From NCBI GenBank assembly GCA_024234735.1, contig JACKNV010000009.1, positions 99,161 through 163,160 on the forward strand: a stretch of 64,000 nucleotides of DNA. The letters run 5' to 3'. Positions 48,311 through 57,954 of the stretch are shown piece by piece (the first letter of the stretch is position 1; every line of letters begins with the position of its first letter). The translations under genes were made by a program, and so were the position numbers. The stretch is from Pseudomonadales bacterium (GTDB taxonomy: Bacteria > Pseudomonadota > Gammaproteobacteria > Pseudomonadales > Halieaceae). The notes beneath the pieces were generated by a model, which saw only the letters and a program-made list of their open reading frames with translations, was not told the origin of the DNA and did not search any database.

Positions 48311-51290
48311 CCTCACCCAGATACTGCTGTTCATCGTCGTCTATCTCAGTGGCCTGTTCGCGGTCGCCCACCTGGCGGATCGCGGCATCATCCCCGCGCG
48401 GGTAAGCAACCACCCCGCCACCTATGTGCTGTCCCTGGGGGTATTTGCCGGAGCCATGGCCAGCAACGGGGTAATGGAACTGGCCTACCGCTACGGCTAC
48501 AGTTTCCTGCTCTACTATGGCGGGGTGGTTTTCATGTTCGTGATGGCGGCACTGCTGCTGCTGCCGCTGCTGCGCCTGTGCCGCGTATACCAGCTGTCTT
48601 CCCTGGCCGACCTGCTGGCGTTTCGCTTTCGCAGCCCGGCGGTGGGAGCCGCCATCACCCTGTCGATGTGCCTGACCCTGCTACCCCTGCTGGCCCTGCA
48701 GATTCAGGCCGTGGCGGACAGCATCCAGATCATGGCCGGCGGCGCCGACCAGCTGTTTTCGCGCGAGCATCGCCAGGACGGGCTGGCGCTGCTGTTCTGC
48801 GTCATCATCACCGTGTTCTCGATCCTGTTCGGCACCCGCCACATTTCCTCGCAGCAACGCAATACCGGCCTGGTGACCGCCATCGCCTTCGAGTCCCTGG
48901 TCAAGCTCACGGCCCTGTTCGTACTGCTGGCCGCCGCCGTGTACGGCGTCTTCGACGGTCCCGGGGACATGGAAACCTGGCTGGGACAGAACCCCGAGGT
49001 ACACGCCAACCTGGACCATGCCATGCGCGGTGGCGCGGCGCGCGCCATGCTGCTCATTTTTTTCGCCGGCGCGGTGTGCATGCCGCACATCTTTCACATG
49101 GCTTTCGCGGAGAATACCGAGAGCTATCACCTGCGCACCGCCTCCTGGGGCCTGCCCCTGTACCTGATGCTACTCAGCCTGCCGGTGCTGCCGGTTACCT
49201 GGGCCGGCATCAGGTTGGGGCACACCCTGCCCATCGACTACACGGGCCTGGCACTGGGGCTGGAGGCCGGCTCGACCTTCATCAGCTCGATGGCGTTCGT
49301 GGCCGGGCTGTCCGCCGCCAGTGCCACGATTATCGTCACCACCCTGGCGCTGGCCAACATGTGCCTCAATCACCTGATCCTGCCCGTGCGCCTGCTGCAG
49401 ATAGACCGGGAACAGAATATTTACGGCCAGCTCAAGTGGTTGCGGCGGACGTTTATCGGCGCCCTGATTCTGGCGGGCTACGGCTTTTTCAAGGCCCTCA
49501 GCGGCAGCCAGACGCTCACCCAGCTGGGCCTGGTGGCCTTCTCCGGCACCCTGCAGTTCCTGCCGGGTGTGCTGGCGACCCTGTACTGGCCGGCGGCCAA
49601 CCGCAAGGGCCTGTTGGCCGGCCTGGCGGGGGGCCTGTGCCTGTGGTTCGTCGCCATGCTGCTGCCGCTGGCGGGGGACTACCCCATCGCCGCCGCGACC
49701 GCCTGGAGCGAACTGTTGCTGGGCAGCGGCGACAGCCGCTGGGCCAATGCCATCCTCTATTCCCTGGCGCTCAACGGCGCCCTGCTGGTGCTGGTATCGC
49801 TGCTGACCAGCGCCCGGGAAGAGGAGCGCATAGCCGCCGAAATCTGCTCCATGGATGACAAGGCGCGGCCGGTGCGCCAGGTACTCGCACTGCGCTCGGC
49901 TGGCGAATTCGTCGAGGCCCTGGGCTCCGCCCTGGGAGAGAAAACCGCCCGGTCCGAGGTCACCCGGGCGCTGTCCGAACTGCAGTTTTCACCGGAGGAA
50001 TCGCGGCCCTATGCCCTGCGGCGCCTGCGCGCCAGGGTAGAAGCCAACCTGTCCGGCCTGCTGGGCCCGGCCGTGGCGCACGGCATCATCGAGAATTGCA
50101 TACCGTTCCAGACGGGGTTGCAGGGTGCCTCGGAGGATATCCACCTGATCGAGCGCAAACTCGACCGTGCGCAGTCCAGGTTCACCGGGCTGGCGGCCGA
50201 CCTCGACAACCTGCGCCGGCACTATCGCGAGACCCTGGACAAACTGCCCATCGGCGTGTGCTCGGTCGGCCTCGACGGCGAGGTGCTGATCTGGAATCGC
50301 AGTATGCAGAAAATTACCGGGATCCCCCCGCAACAGGTCCTGGGTTCGCTGCTGGAATCCCTGCCGGCACCCTGGAGCGACGTGCTGGACACGTTCAACC
50401 GGGGCGACGATCACACCGTGCTCAAGACCGAGGTGACCATAGACCCCGCGCGACCCTGCTGGATCGGCCTGCATAAAACCGAGGCGGTGACCGACGACGC
50501 CGGCAGCAGCGCCGACACCAGTATCCTGGTGGAGGACATCACCGACTTCGAACTGCTGGAGGAGGAACTGCTGCACAAAGAGCGCCTGGCCTCCATCGGC
50601 CGCCTGGCGGCCGGGGTCGCCCACGAGATCGGCAACCCGGTGACCGGCATTGCCTGCCTGGCGCAGAACCTTGCCTACGAGGACGACCCCGAGGAAATCC
50701 AGGAGACGGCGCGGGATATTCTCAGGCAAACCGACCGGATCAGCCGTATCGTGGATTCCCTGGTCAACTTTTCCCATGCGGGCTCGAGCCATGGCGAGAT
50801 GTCCCTGGGGGCGGCAAACCTGGCTGACTGCGTGGACGAGGCCATTCACCTGCTCACCCTGGATCGCCAGGCCAGGCCGGTGGCGTTTGCGAATCTCTGC
50901 GACCGCGAACTGCTGGTGCTGGCGGACAGCCAGCGCCTGCTGCAGGTATTCGTCAACCTGTTGGGCAACGCCCGCGACGCCTGCGACGAATACGGCCAGG
51001 TCAGAATCCTGGCCCACAGAGACGGCACGCGCGTCAATATCGCCGTGGAAGACGACGGCTGCGGTATCCCGCCGGACCAGCTGAGCCACGTGTTCGAGCC
51101 TTTCTACACCACCAAGGACCCGGGCTCGGGCACCGGACTCGGCCTGGCGCTGGTGTTCAGTATCATGGAGGACATGGGCGGCACGGTAACCGTCACCAGC
51201 CCCCTGCAGCAGGGCCCCAATCCAGGCACCCGCGTGAGCCTGCAACTGGCGACCGCGACCTACGACGCCGCCCTGATGGGACAGGCATGA
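48300..51290 (+). CDS. cbrA: CbrA sensor histidine kinase with SLC5-like transporter domain
   Basis: A 996-residue hybrid: residues ~1-500 form a 13-TM sodium/solute symporter (SSSF) domain (for example GTRHISSQQRNTGLVTAIAF), then a STAC-like linker, a PAS domain (about 640-750), the HisKA H-box LAAGVAHEIGNPVTGIACLA (about 775) and a HATPase with NLLGNARDACDEYG and GSGTGLGLALVFSI. It senses carbon/nitrogen status or histidine uptake and phosphorylates CbrB. Confidence 0.94.
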   Translation: MSFSLTQILLFIVVYLSGLFAVAHLADRGIIPARVSNHPATYVLSLGVFAGAMASNGVMELAYRYGYSFLLYYGGVVFMFVMAALLLLPLLRLCRVYQLSSLADLLAFRFRSPAVGAAITLSMCLTLLPLLALQIQAVADSIQIMAGGADQLFSREHRQDGLALLFCVIITVFSILFGTRHISSQQRNTGLVTAIAFESLVKLTALFVLLAAAVYGVFDGPGDMETWLGQNPEVHANLDHAMRGGAARAMLLIFFAGAVCMPHIFHMAFAENTESYHLRTASWGLPLYLMLLSLPVLPVTWAGIRLGHTLPIDYTGLALGLEAGSTFISSMAFVAGLSAASATIIVTTLALANMCLNHLILPVRLLQIDREQNIYGQLKWLRRTFIGALILAGYGFFKALSGSQTLTQLGLVAFSGTLQFLPGVLATLYWPAANRKGLLAGLAGGLCLWFVAMLLPLAGDYPIAAATAWSELLLGSGDSRWANAILYSLALNGALLVLVSLLTSAREEERIAAEICSMDDKARPVRQVLALRSAGEFVEALGSALGEKTARSEVTRALSELQFSPEESRPYALRRLRARVEANLSGLLGPAVAHGIIENCIPFQTGLQGASEDIHLIERKLDRAQSRFTGLAADLDNLRRHYRETLDKLPIGVCSVGLDGEVLIWNRSMQKITGIPPQQVLGSLLESLPAPWSDVLDTFNRGDDHTVLKTEVTIDPARPCWIGLHKTEAVTDDAGSSADTSILVEDITDFELLEEELLHKERLASIGRLAAGVAHEIGNPVTGIACLAQNLAYEDDPEEIQETARDILRQTDRISRIVDSLVNFSHAGSSHGEMSLGAANLADCVDEAIHLLTLDRQARPVAFANLCDRELLVLADSQRLLQVFVNLLGNARDACDEYGQVRILAHRDGTRVNIAVEDDGCGIPPDQLSHVFEPFYTTKDPGSGTGLGLALVFSIMEDMGGTVTVTSPLQQGPNPGTRVSLQLATATYDAALMGQA

Positions 51291-51381
51291 GCTGGCTGGC
51301 ACGGCAGTCAGGGCGCTTTTGCTGGAATATGGGCGAACGGGGTAGTATGTTGTGTAGTCGGCACACACGAGGTAACACTTG

Positions 51382-52821
51382 ATGCACAAAATCCTCATTG
51401 TCGAAGATGAGACTGTTATCCGCACCGCACTGCGCCGCCTGCTGGAGCGCAACGACTACCAGGTGACCGAATCCGGCTCGGTACAGGAGGCGATCTCCGC
51501 CAACGAACTGGACGACTTCGACCTGATCATCAGCGACCTGCGCCTGCCCGGCGCCCCCGGGACCGACCTGATCAGCAAGGCCGGTGATGTGCCCGTACTG
51601 ATCATGACCAGTTACGCCAGCCTGCGCTCCGCCGTCGACTCCATGCGCATGGGCGCCGTGGACTATATCGCCAAGCCCTTCGATCACGGCGACATGATCG
51701 CGGCGGTGCAGCGCATTATCGCCGACCACCCCGCCCCTCGCCGGGCCCCCCAGCCCGAGAGCACCGGGGAGGCGGGCGGCAACGACAACTTGAGCGGCAT
51801 TCTGGGCAATTGCCCGGCGATGCAGACGCTGTTCGAGCATATCCGCAAGGTCGCGCCCACCGATTCCACGGTGCTGGTGCTGGGGGAAACCGGGACCGGC
51901 AAGGAGATTGTCGCCCGCAGTGTCCACCGCCACAGCGTGCGCGCGGACAAGACGCTGATTTCGGTGAACTGCGCGGCCATCCCCGACACCCTGATCGAAT
52001 CAGAGCTGTTCGGCTATGAAAAGGGCGCTTTCACCGGCGCCAACGCCAGCCGCATGGGCCTGATCGAAGCCGCCGATGGCGGTACGCTGTTCCTCGATGA
52101 AATCGGCGAACTGCCCATGGAGGCCCAGGCCCGCCTGCTGCGCTTTATCCAGGAGGGGGAGATTCGCCGTATCGGTTCGGTCCACTCGCGCAAGGTGAAC
52201 GTGCGCCTGATCTGCGCCACCCACCGCAACCTGCACAGCCTGGCCGCCGAGGGCGGTTTCCGCCAGGATCTTTTTTACCGCATCAACGTGCTGCAGCTGG
52301 CGCTACCGCCACTGCGGGAGCGCGGCAAGGACATCCTGCACCTGGCGGAGCACCTGCTGAACACCCAGGTCGAGCGCCTCGGGAAAACGCCCATGCGCCT
52401 CTCCCCGCGGGCGATCCAGGCCATCACCACCTACCAGTGGCCCGGCAATGTGCGCGAGCTGGAACACGCCATAGAACGCGCGGTGATCCTCACCGACTGC
52501 GATGAAATCGACAACGAGGCCCTCGGCATAGACCTGGAACTGGTCAACATCAACCGCCTGCGCGGCCAGCCCCGCATCGGGCATCAGCAGCAGCCACGCA
52601 AGTCCAGCAGCAGCAACGATCCCATGGAAGACCTGTCCCTGGAGGACTACTTCCAGCGCTTCGTGATGGAGCACCAGGACTCCATGAGCGAGACCGAGCT
52701 GGCCCAGAAACTCGGGGTCAGCCGCAAATGCCTGTGGGAACGACGCCAGCGGCTGGGCATTCCCCGCAGCAAACCGGGAGCGGCAAACCAGCGCAGGAAG
52801 TCCGCCACCCAGGGAAAATGA
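51382..52821 (+). CDS. cbrB: CbrB, NtrC-family response regulator
   Basis: A 479-residue sigma-54 activator: receiver domain (HKILIVEDETVIRTALRRL, LIISDLRLPGAPGTDL with the phosphorylated Asp), AAA+ domain with VLVLGETGTGKEIVARSVHR, the GAFTGA loop (YEKGAFTGANASRMG) and FLDEIGELPMEAQARLLRF, and a Fis-type HTH (SETELAQKLGVSRKCLWERR). The ATG at 51382 follows GAGGT and is preferred over the TTG at 51379. It should activate the sigma-54 promoter downstream. Confidence 0.95.
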   Translation: MHKILIVEDETVIRTALRRLLERNDYQVTESGSVQEAISANELDDFDLIISDLRLPGAPGTDLISKAGDVPVLIMTSYASLRSAVDSMRMGAVDYIAKPFDHGDMIAAVQRIIADHPAPRRAPQPESTGEAGGNDNLSGILGNCPAMQTLFEHIRKVAPTDSTVLVLGETGTGKEIVARSVHRHSVRADKTLISVNCAAIPDTLIESELFGYEKGAFTGANASRMGLIEAADGGTLFLDEIGELPMEAQARLLRFIQEGEIRRIGSVHSRKVNVRLICATHRNLHSLAAEGGFRQDLFYRINVLQLALPPLRERGKDILHLAEHLLNTQVERLGKTPMRLSPRAIQAITTYQWPGNVRELEHAIERAVILTDCDEIDNEALGIDLELVNINRLRGQPRIGHQQQPRKSSSSNDPMEDLSLEDYFQRFVMEHQDSMSETELAQKLGVSRKCLWERRQRLGIPRSKPGAANQRRKSATQGK

Positions 52822-52823
52822 AC

Positions 52824-52870
52824 GTTACCCCGCCACTCCGGCGTTACAAAATACGGGGTAATTCGGTAAC
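52824..52870. promoter_or_regulatory. Candidate CbrB upstream activating sites
   Basis: Three copies of GTTAC/GTAAC (52824, 52843 and inverted at 52866) lie 80-120 bases upstream of the sigma-54 promoter. CbrB in Pseudomonas recognises TGTTAC/GTAACA half sites, so these are plausible binding sites. Spacing differs somewhat from the Pseudomonas examples I recall. Confidence 0.45.
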
Positions 52871-52946
52871 AACTACACCCTGTCAACACCAGCACAATCT
52901 CCCCAAACGAACGTATCCATTTGTTTTTTAACATTATTTTATTATG

Positions 52947-52962
52947 TGGCACGCCCTCTGCT
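52947..52962 (+). promoter_or_regulatory. Sigma-54 promoter of the CrcZ-like RNA
   Basis: TGGCACGCCCTCTGCT has GG at -24 and GC at -12 with exactly 10 bases between, and it fits the TGGCAC-N5-TTGCW consensus closely. It would start RNA at about 52972. No ORF follows before pcnB. Confidence 0.85.
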
Positions 52963-52971
52963 AATAAGGGG

Positions 52972-53240
52972 CAGGTACAAAAAATAAAAATAACAGCTAC
53001 CGCAATAAAAATAACACTGTGCACTATGGACCTGGATGGGGAAGAGATCTTCCCCTTCAATTTCCTGTAGATAAGGTAGGGTTGGCCGACACCAGTACGG
53101 CCACCTCATGCCACTGGCCGGTAAGAGCCGGGGCATGGATGTCAGCAAAGTGTATATAGCGCAATAACAATAACAGCACGGCAGAAATAACAATAACTCC
53201 TCAAGTGAGACCTGGATGGGGAAAACACTGTTTTCCCCCT
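52972..53240 (+). ncRNA. crcZ: CrcZ-like Hfq-sequestering small RNA locus (two repeated units)
   Basis: The region between cbrB and pcnB, the position of crcZ in Pseudomonas, has no ORF. It contains four A-rich A-R-N repeat runs suited to the Hfq distal face: 52979-52995, 53004-53016, 53163-53175 and 53186-53197 (for example AATAACAATAACA). The 15-mer GACCTGGATGGGGAA occurs at 53029 and again exactly 180 bases later at 53209. Each copy opens a GGGGAA...TTCCCC hairpin (53038-53055 and 53218-53238). In Pseudomonas such RNA titrates Hfq/Crc to relieve catabolite repression. RNA ends are predicted only; it could be one ~270-nt RNA or two. Confidence 0.78.
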
Positions 53241-53339
53241 CATTCCATTTGCCCGCCACCTCCCGCCCCGGGGCAAAACCGCTCCCGAACTGTGGTAGAC
53301 TGCGCCGCTTGCACACACCTGTAACGGGCACCGGCCAGC

Positions 53340-54635
53340 TTGAAAGTCATCCCCAGGGACCAGCACTGCATATCCCGCAAGCATATCAGCGACAGCGCGC
53401 TCAAGGTCATGGCGCGCCTGCGCGATGGTGGTCACCAGGCCTATCTGGTCGGCGGTGCTGTTCGCGACCTGCTACTCGGCGGCCATCCCAAGGATTTCGA
53501 TGTCGCCACCGATGCGACCCCGGAGGCGGTGCACGCGCTGTTTCGCAACTCCCGCATCATCGGGCGCCGCTTTCGCATCGTGCACGTGCGCTTCGGGCGG
53601 GAGATCATAGAGGTCACCACATTTCGCGGCCATCACGACAACGATGCGCCACAGACTGCGGAAAACGGCGGCAACCACTCCCGCCAGTCGGCCAGCGGGC
53701 TGTTATTGCGGGATAACGTCTACGGCACCCTGGAAGAGGACGCGGTGCGCCGCGACCTGACCGTCAATGCCCTGTACTACGACTCCGGGACCTTCGAGGT
53801 GTTCGACCACGTGCATGGCCTGCGCGACCTGGAACGCCGCAGCATCTGCATCATCGGCGATCCCGCCGTGCGCTTCACCGAGGATCCGGTGCGGATGCTG
53901 CGGGTCATGCGCTTTGCCGCGAAACTCGGGTTCAGGATAGACCGCGATACCGCCAGGGCGATTCCCGGCTGCGCCCACCTGCTCGCGGAGATTCCGGCCG
54001 CGCGGCTGTTCGACGAGTTCCTCAAGCTGTTCCTGTCCGGCCACGCGGCGGCAACCCTGGAACTGTTGTTGCAACACAAACTGCTGCAATACCTGTTTCC
54101 CGGCACTGCCCACAGCCTGCAGCGGGACATGCACACCCTCGCCCTGGTGCGCGCGGCGATGACCAATACCGACCAGCGGGTCGCAGCCGACAAGCCGGTT
54201 ACCCCCGCGTTCCTGCTGGCCGCCCTGCTGTGGCCCGCCGCCGACCGCCAGGCCAGGCATTTGCAGGAGCACGGCGAGCCCCCCATTCCGGCCATGCACC
54301 ACGCCGCCCAGGAGACCATTGCGGAAGCCACCCGGCATATCTCCATTCCCCGCCGCTTCAGCCAGCCCATGCGGGAGATCTGGGAGTTCCAGCTGCGGCT
54401 GGAGCAGCGCCGCGGCCGCAGGGCGGCTGAACTGGTCGATCACCGCCGCTTCCGCGCCGCCTACGATTTCCTGCTGCTGCGGGAGCAGGCCGGCGAGGAG
54501 ACCGGCGGGCTGGGCGCCTGGTGGACCGACTTCCAGCAGCTTCCCATGGAGCAGCGCCTGCAGCAGCTGGCCGCGGACAAGGGCGGGCGCGGCGGACGCA
54601 GGCCGCGCAAACGGCGCACCAACGAGGCTACGTGA
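53340..54635 (+). CDS. pcnB: Poly(A) polymerase I
   Basis: A 431-residue nucleotidyltransferase: QAYLVGGAVRDLLLGGHPKD, FDVATDATPEAV (catalytic Asp pair), the RRDLTVNALYYDS motif and the GDPAVRFTEDPVRMLRVMRF region. The C-terminus is basic (GRRPRKRRTN), as in PcnB. It adds poly(A) tails that promote RNA decay. It starts at a TTG, and its stop overlaps the folK GTG. Confidence 0.95.
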   Translation: MKVIPRDQHCISRKHISDSALKVMARLRDGGHQAYLVGGAVRDLLLGGHPKDFDVATDATPEAVHALFRNSRIIGRRFRIVHVRFGREIIEVTTFRGHHDNDAPQTAENGGNHSRQSASGLLLRDNVYGTLEEDAVRRDLTVNALYYDSGTFEVFDHVHGLRDLERRSICIIGDPAVRFTEDPVRMLRVMRFAAKLGFRIDRDTARAIPGCAHLLAEIPAARLFDEFLKLFLSGHAAATLELLLQHKLLQYLFPGTAHSLQRDMHTLALVRAAMTNTDQRVAADKPVTPAFLLAALLWPAADRQARHLQEHGEPPIPAMHHAAQETIAEATRHISIPRRFSQPMREIWEFQLRLEQRRGRRAAELVDHRRFRAAYDFLLLREQAGEETGGLGAWWTDFQQLPMEQRLQQLAADKGGRGGRRPRKRRTNEAT

Positions 54636-55129
54636 TCACCACCTATATCGGCCTGGGCAGCAACCTGCTGCACCCCCTCGAGCAACTGCGCAATGCGGTG
54701 CGGGCTATCGCCGCGCTGCCACAATCCAGGCTGGCGGCTGTGTCCACGGCCTACCGCAGCCGGGCCGTTGGCCCGGGTGAGCAGCCCGACTACCTGAACG
54801 CGGTACTGCGCCTGGAGACCACCCTGGAGCCGGGGCAACTGCTGGCGGCACTGCAGGATATCGAGCGGGCCCAGGGGCGCGAGCGCAGCGTGCGCTGGGG
54901 GCCACGCACCCTCGACCTGGACATCCTGCTGTACGGAGATGCCCTGATAGACAGCCCGGCGCTGACTATCCCCCATCCCGCACTGCACACACGCAACTTC
55001 GTGCTGTACCCCCTGGAAGAAGTCAGCGGGCCCGACTTGCGGCTGCCCGCTGGCGATCGGCTCGGCAACCTGCTGGACCAGTGCCCCCGCGGTGAACTGG
55101 CTGCCACCGGGTTGCACCTGGGCCAGTAA
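54632..55129 (+). CDS. folK: 2-Amino-4-hydroxy-6-hydroxymethyldihydropteridine pyrophosphokinase
   Basis: A 165-residue HPPK: TYIGLGSNLLHPLEQLRNAV, AVSTAYRSRAVGPGEQPDYL, NAVLRLETTL and the signature VRWGPRTLDLDILLYGD. It is the folate-pathway pyrophosphokinase. The GTG at 54632 (GTGA) overlaps the pcnB stop and follows GAGG. Confidence 0.95.
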   Translation: MITTYIGLGSNLLHPLEQLRNAVRAIAALPQSRLAAVSTAYRSRAVGPGEQPDYLNAVLRLETTLEPGQLLAALQDIERAQGRERSVRWGPRTLDLDILLYGDALIDSPALTIPHPALHTRNFVLYPLEEVSGPDLRLPAGDRLGNLLDQCPRGELAATGLHLGQ

Positions 55130-55175
55130 CGGAAGCACTTCGCAGTCGGGACCAAAGCGGAAAGAATGGAAGCCA

Positions 55176-55856
55176 ATGCAGGATAAAGACTCGGTCAGTA
55201 TCGATCTCAAGGGCCGCACTCCCCCCGCCTACATCGCGGTGGAAGGCCCTATCGGCGTGGGCAAAACCACCCTGGCCAAGCGCCTGGCCGCCAGTTTCAA
55301 CTACCAGACCATCCTGGAAAGCGCCGAGGACAACCCTTTTCTCGAGCGTTTCTACCAGAACCGCAAGCAGGCTGCCCTGGCCACCCAGCTGTTCTTTCTG
55401 TTCCAGCGCTCCCAGAAGATCCACGACCTGCGGCAGACCGATATATTCGAACCGGTCCGGGTCGCCGACTTTCTCATCGAGAAGGACCCCCTGTTCGCCC
55501 GCGTCAACCTCGACCGGGATGAATTCGAACTGTACCGCAAAGTCTACGACCAACTGACCATCGACGCTCCCCGACCGGATCTGGTCATCTACCTGCAGGC
55601 CGCGCCGGACGTGCTGCTGGCACGCATAGAAAGCCGGGGGATTGCCGCCGAGCGGCAGATAAACAGGGATTATCTGGAGCGCCTGAACGAAGTGTACAGT
55701 GAGTTTTTTCTATATTACGATGAGGCGCCTCTGCTGATCGTCAATGCCAGCGAAATCGACCTGGCGAACAGCGAGGCGGACTACAGTCACCTGGTGGACT
55801 ACATGCTGGACATTCGCAACGGTCGCCACTATTTCAATCCCACTTTTTTCGGATAG
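55176..55856 (+). CDS. Deoxynucleoside kinase
   Basis: A 226-residue dNK-family enzyme: YIAVEGPIGVGKTTLAKRLA (P-loop), LESAEDNPFLERFYQNRKQAA, FEPVRVADFLIEKDPLFARV (the substrate-binding segment) and VLLARIESRGIAAERQINRD, the lid Arg region. It phosphorylates deoxyguanosine/deoxyadenosine-type nucleosides. It stands between folK and panB, a common place in gammaproteobacteria. Confidence 0.9.
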   Translation: MQDKDSVSIDLKGRTPPAYIAVEGPIGVGKTTLAKRLAASFNYQTILESAEDNPFLERFYQNRKQAALATQLFFLFQRSQKIHDLRQTDIFEPVRVADFLIEKDPLFARVNLDRDEFELYRKVYDQLTIDAPRPDLVIYLQAAPDVLLARIESRGIAAERQINRDYLERLNEVYSEFFLYYDEAPLLIVNASEIDLANSEADYSHLVDYMLDIRNGRHYFNPTFFG

Positions 55857-55864
55857 CGAACGCC

Positions 55865-56656
55865 ATGGCCAAGGTCACGATCAGCACCCTGGACAAGATG
55901 AAGGAAGCGGGGGAGCGGTTCGTCTGCATAACCGCCTACGACGCCACGTTCGCCAGGCTGGTCAGCGAGGCGGGCGCCGAAACCATCCTGGTGGGTGACT
56001 CCCTGGGCATGGTCCTGCAGGGCCACGACAGCACCATTCCGGTCACCATCGAGCACATGGCCTACCACACCGAATGCGTCTGCCGGGCAGCCCCCGAGGC
56101 GCTGGTGATCGCCGACATGCCCTTCATGACCTACACCACCGCCGAGCAGGCGATGACCAATGCCACCCGCTTGATGCAGGCCGGTGCGCAGATGGTGAAA
56201 ATGGAAGGCGGTACCTGGCTGAGCAATACCATCAGCATGCTGGTCGAGCGGGGCATCCCCGTATGCGCCCACCTGGGCCTCACCCCCCAGTCGGTAAACA
56301 CCTTCGGCGGCTTCAAGGTCCAGGGCCGCACCCCCAAGGAGGCCAAGTCCATTCTTGCCGATGCGGTGGAAATCCAGGATGCCGGCGCCAGCCTGCTGGT
56401 GCTGGAGTGCATCCCCAGCCACCTCGCGGCCGATATCAGCCGCAAACTCGATATCCCGGTGATCGGCATCGGAGCGGGGGCGGGCACCGACGCCCAGGTG
56501 CTGGTAATGCACGACCTGCTGGGGCTTTCCGGCCACGCGGCGCGGTTCGTGCAGAACTTCATGGAGGGCCAGGACAACATCCAGGGCGCCCTCAAGGCTT
56601 TCGTGCAGGCGGTCAAGAGCGGGGCCTATCCCAGGGAAGAGCATTCCTACCGCTAG
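55865..56656 (+). CDS. panB: 3-Methyl-2-oxobutanoate hydroxymethyltransferase
   Basis: A 263-residue PanB: KMKEAGERFVCITAYDATFA, ETILVGDSLGMVLQGHDSTI, MVKMEGGTWLSNTI, GLTPQSVNTFGGFKVQGR and IGIGAGAGTDAQVLVMHDLL. It makes ketopantoate. It starts 8 bases after the kinase gene. panC follows after 283 bases, so that gap may hold a second promoter. Confidence 0.95.
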   Translation: MAKVTISTLDKMKEAGERFVCITAYDATFARLVSEAGAETILVGDSLGMVLQGHDSTIPVTIEHMAYHTECVCRAAPEALVIADMPFMTYTTAEQAMTNATRLMQAGAQMVKMEGGTWLSNTISMLVERGIPVCAHLGLTPQSVNTFGGFKVQGRTPKEAKSILADAVEIQDAGASLLVLECIPSHLAADISRKLDIPVIGIGAGAGTDAQVLVMHDLLGLSGHAARFVQNFMEGQDNIQGALKAFVQAVKSGAYPREEHSYR

Positions 56657-56939
56657 CAGTAGCACTTTCGGGTAACCGGGCGGGCTCCCGTCAGCCCGGC
56701 CCTGTCAAATGCGCAAGTCACGAGTAAGCAGACACTAACACACAGAGCCCGCGCCAGCGCACAAAATTGCTTCTTTTGGTAACAGGGTGCGTGAATTTTT
56801 CATGAATATTCATTGCCCGGCTCAAATCCTTGGTTCATACTTCCCCTCCCGCCGGCCCGCGAGACCCCGGCGGATGTGCAGGCCCGTGATTTCGATCGGT
56901 TTAGCATCACCATTCCGCACCCTAACGGATGAGGTCGAT

Positions 56940-57827
56940 ATGCGAACTTACAGCAACAACGCGCAGTTACAATCCGCACTTGAAAACGTCCGTCGCAAAG
57001 GCCAGAGCATCGCCTTTGTGCCTACCATGGGCAATCTGCACGAGGGGCACCTCAACCTCGTTCGCAAAGCCGCCAGCCTGTGCGACGTGGTGGTCGTGAG
57101 CATTTTCGTCAACCCCCTGCAGTTCGGTCCCAACGAGGATCTGGATGCCTACCCCCGCACCCTGGCGGCCGACAAGGAAAAACTGTTCAGCGAGGGTGTG
57201 CAGGTGCTGTATACCCCCACGGTGGAGGAAATCTACCCCGAGGGCATGGCCCGCCACACCCGGGTCGCGGTACCCGACCTGTCCGAGACGCTGTGCGGCA
57301 GCAGCCGCCCCGGTCATTTCGACGGGGTGACCACGGTGGTCGCCAAGCTGTTCAACATCGTGCGCCCCGATACCGCCGTGTTCGGGGAAAAGGACTTCCA
57401 GCAACTGTCCATCGTGCGCAAGATGGTGAAAGACCTGTGCATGCCGGTCAACGTCGTCGGGGTCGCCACCACCCGTGACCAGGACGGGCTGGCAATGAGT
57501 TCGCGCAACGGCTACCTGTCGGCCGAGCAACGCCATGTCGCCCCGGTTATCCACCAGACCCTGAACGCCTGTCGCGAGGCCATTGCCTGCGGCTTTGACA
57601 ACTTCCTGCAGTTGGAATCCCACGCCCGCATGCGCCTGCTGCAGGCCGGCCTCGATCCCGATTATTTTGCCATTCGCGACGCCGACACCCTGCGAACAGT
57701 GACTCCCGACACCGAGGAGATCGCCATCCTGGCCGCTGCCCGCCTGGGCACCACCCGTCTCATCGACAACGTGCGCATCGCCCTCAACCCCGTGTCCGAC
57801 TGGGGCATGCTCGCCGGCGCACACTGA
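56940..57827 (+). CDS. panC: Pantothenate synthetase
   Basis: A 295-residue PanC: AFVPTMGNLHEGHLNLVRKA (HxGH), SIFVNPLQFGPNEDLDAYPR, RPGHFDGVTTVVAKLFNIV and VFGEKDFQQLSIVRKMVKDL. It condenses pantoate and beta-alanine. The ATG at 56940 follows GAGG; the reading frame is open upstream without homology. The 56657-56939 gap holds a perfect ATGAATATTCAT palindrome at 56802-56813 and no gene I can support. Confidence 0.95.
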   Translation: MRTYSNNAQLQSALENVRRKGQSIAFVPTMGNLHEGHLNLVRKAASLCDVVVVSIFVNPLQFGPNEDLDAYPRTLAADKEKLFSEGVQVLYTPTVEEIYPEGMARHTRVAVPDLSETLCGSSRPGHFDGVTTVVAKLFNIVRPDTAVFGEKDFQQLSIVRKMVKDLCMPVNVVGVATTRDQDGLAMSSRNGYLSAEQRHVAPVIHQTLNACREAIACGFDNFLQLESHARMRLLQAGLDPDYFAIRDADTLRTVTPDTEEIAILAAARLGTTRLIDNVRIALNPVSDWGMLAGAH

Positions 57828-57954
57828 CCCCGACCGGCCGGCTCCGCCGGCCGCTGCTGTTCCCGCGCCCACTTAGACCTTGGTCGGCTTGCACTGGCCG
57901 GTTGGCGCAGTATCATCGCAAATCCACCATTGAACACTCAGGGGAACGACCACC

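Noticed and set aside
51291..51381. A second sigma-54 promoter between cbrA and cbrB (TGGCACGG at about 51297)
   Set aside because: The GG is not followed by GC at 10 bases, so the -12 element is missing.
53142..53435. Minus-strand ORFs across the cbrB-pcnB gap
   Set aside because: They are antisense to the A-rich RNA region, run into pcnB antisense, and have no homology or ribosome-binding site; the sigma-54 promoter points the other way.
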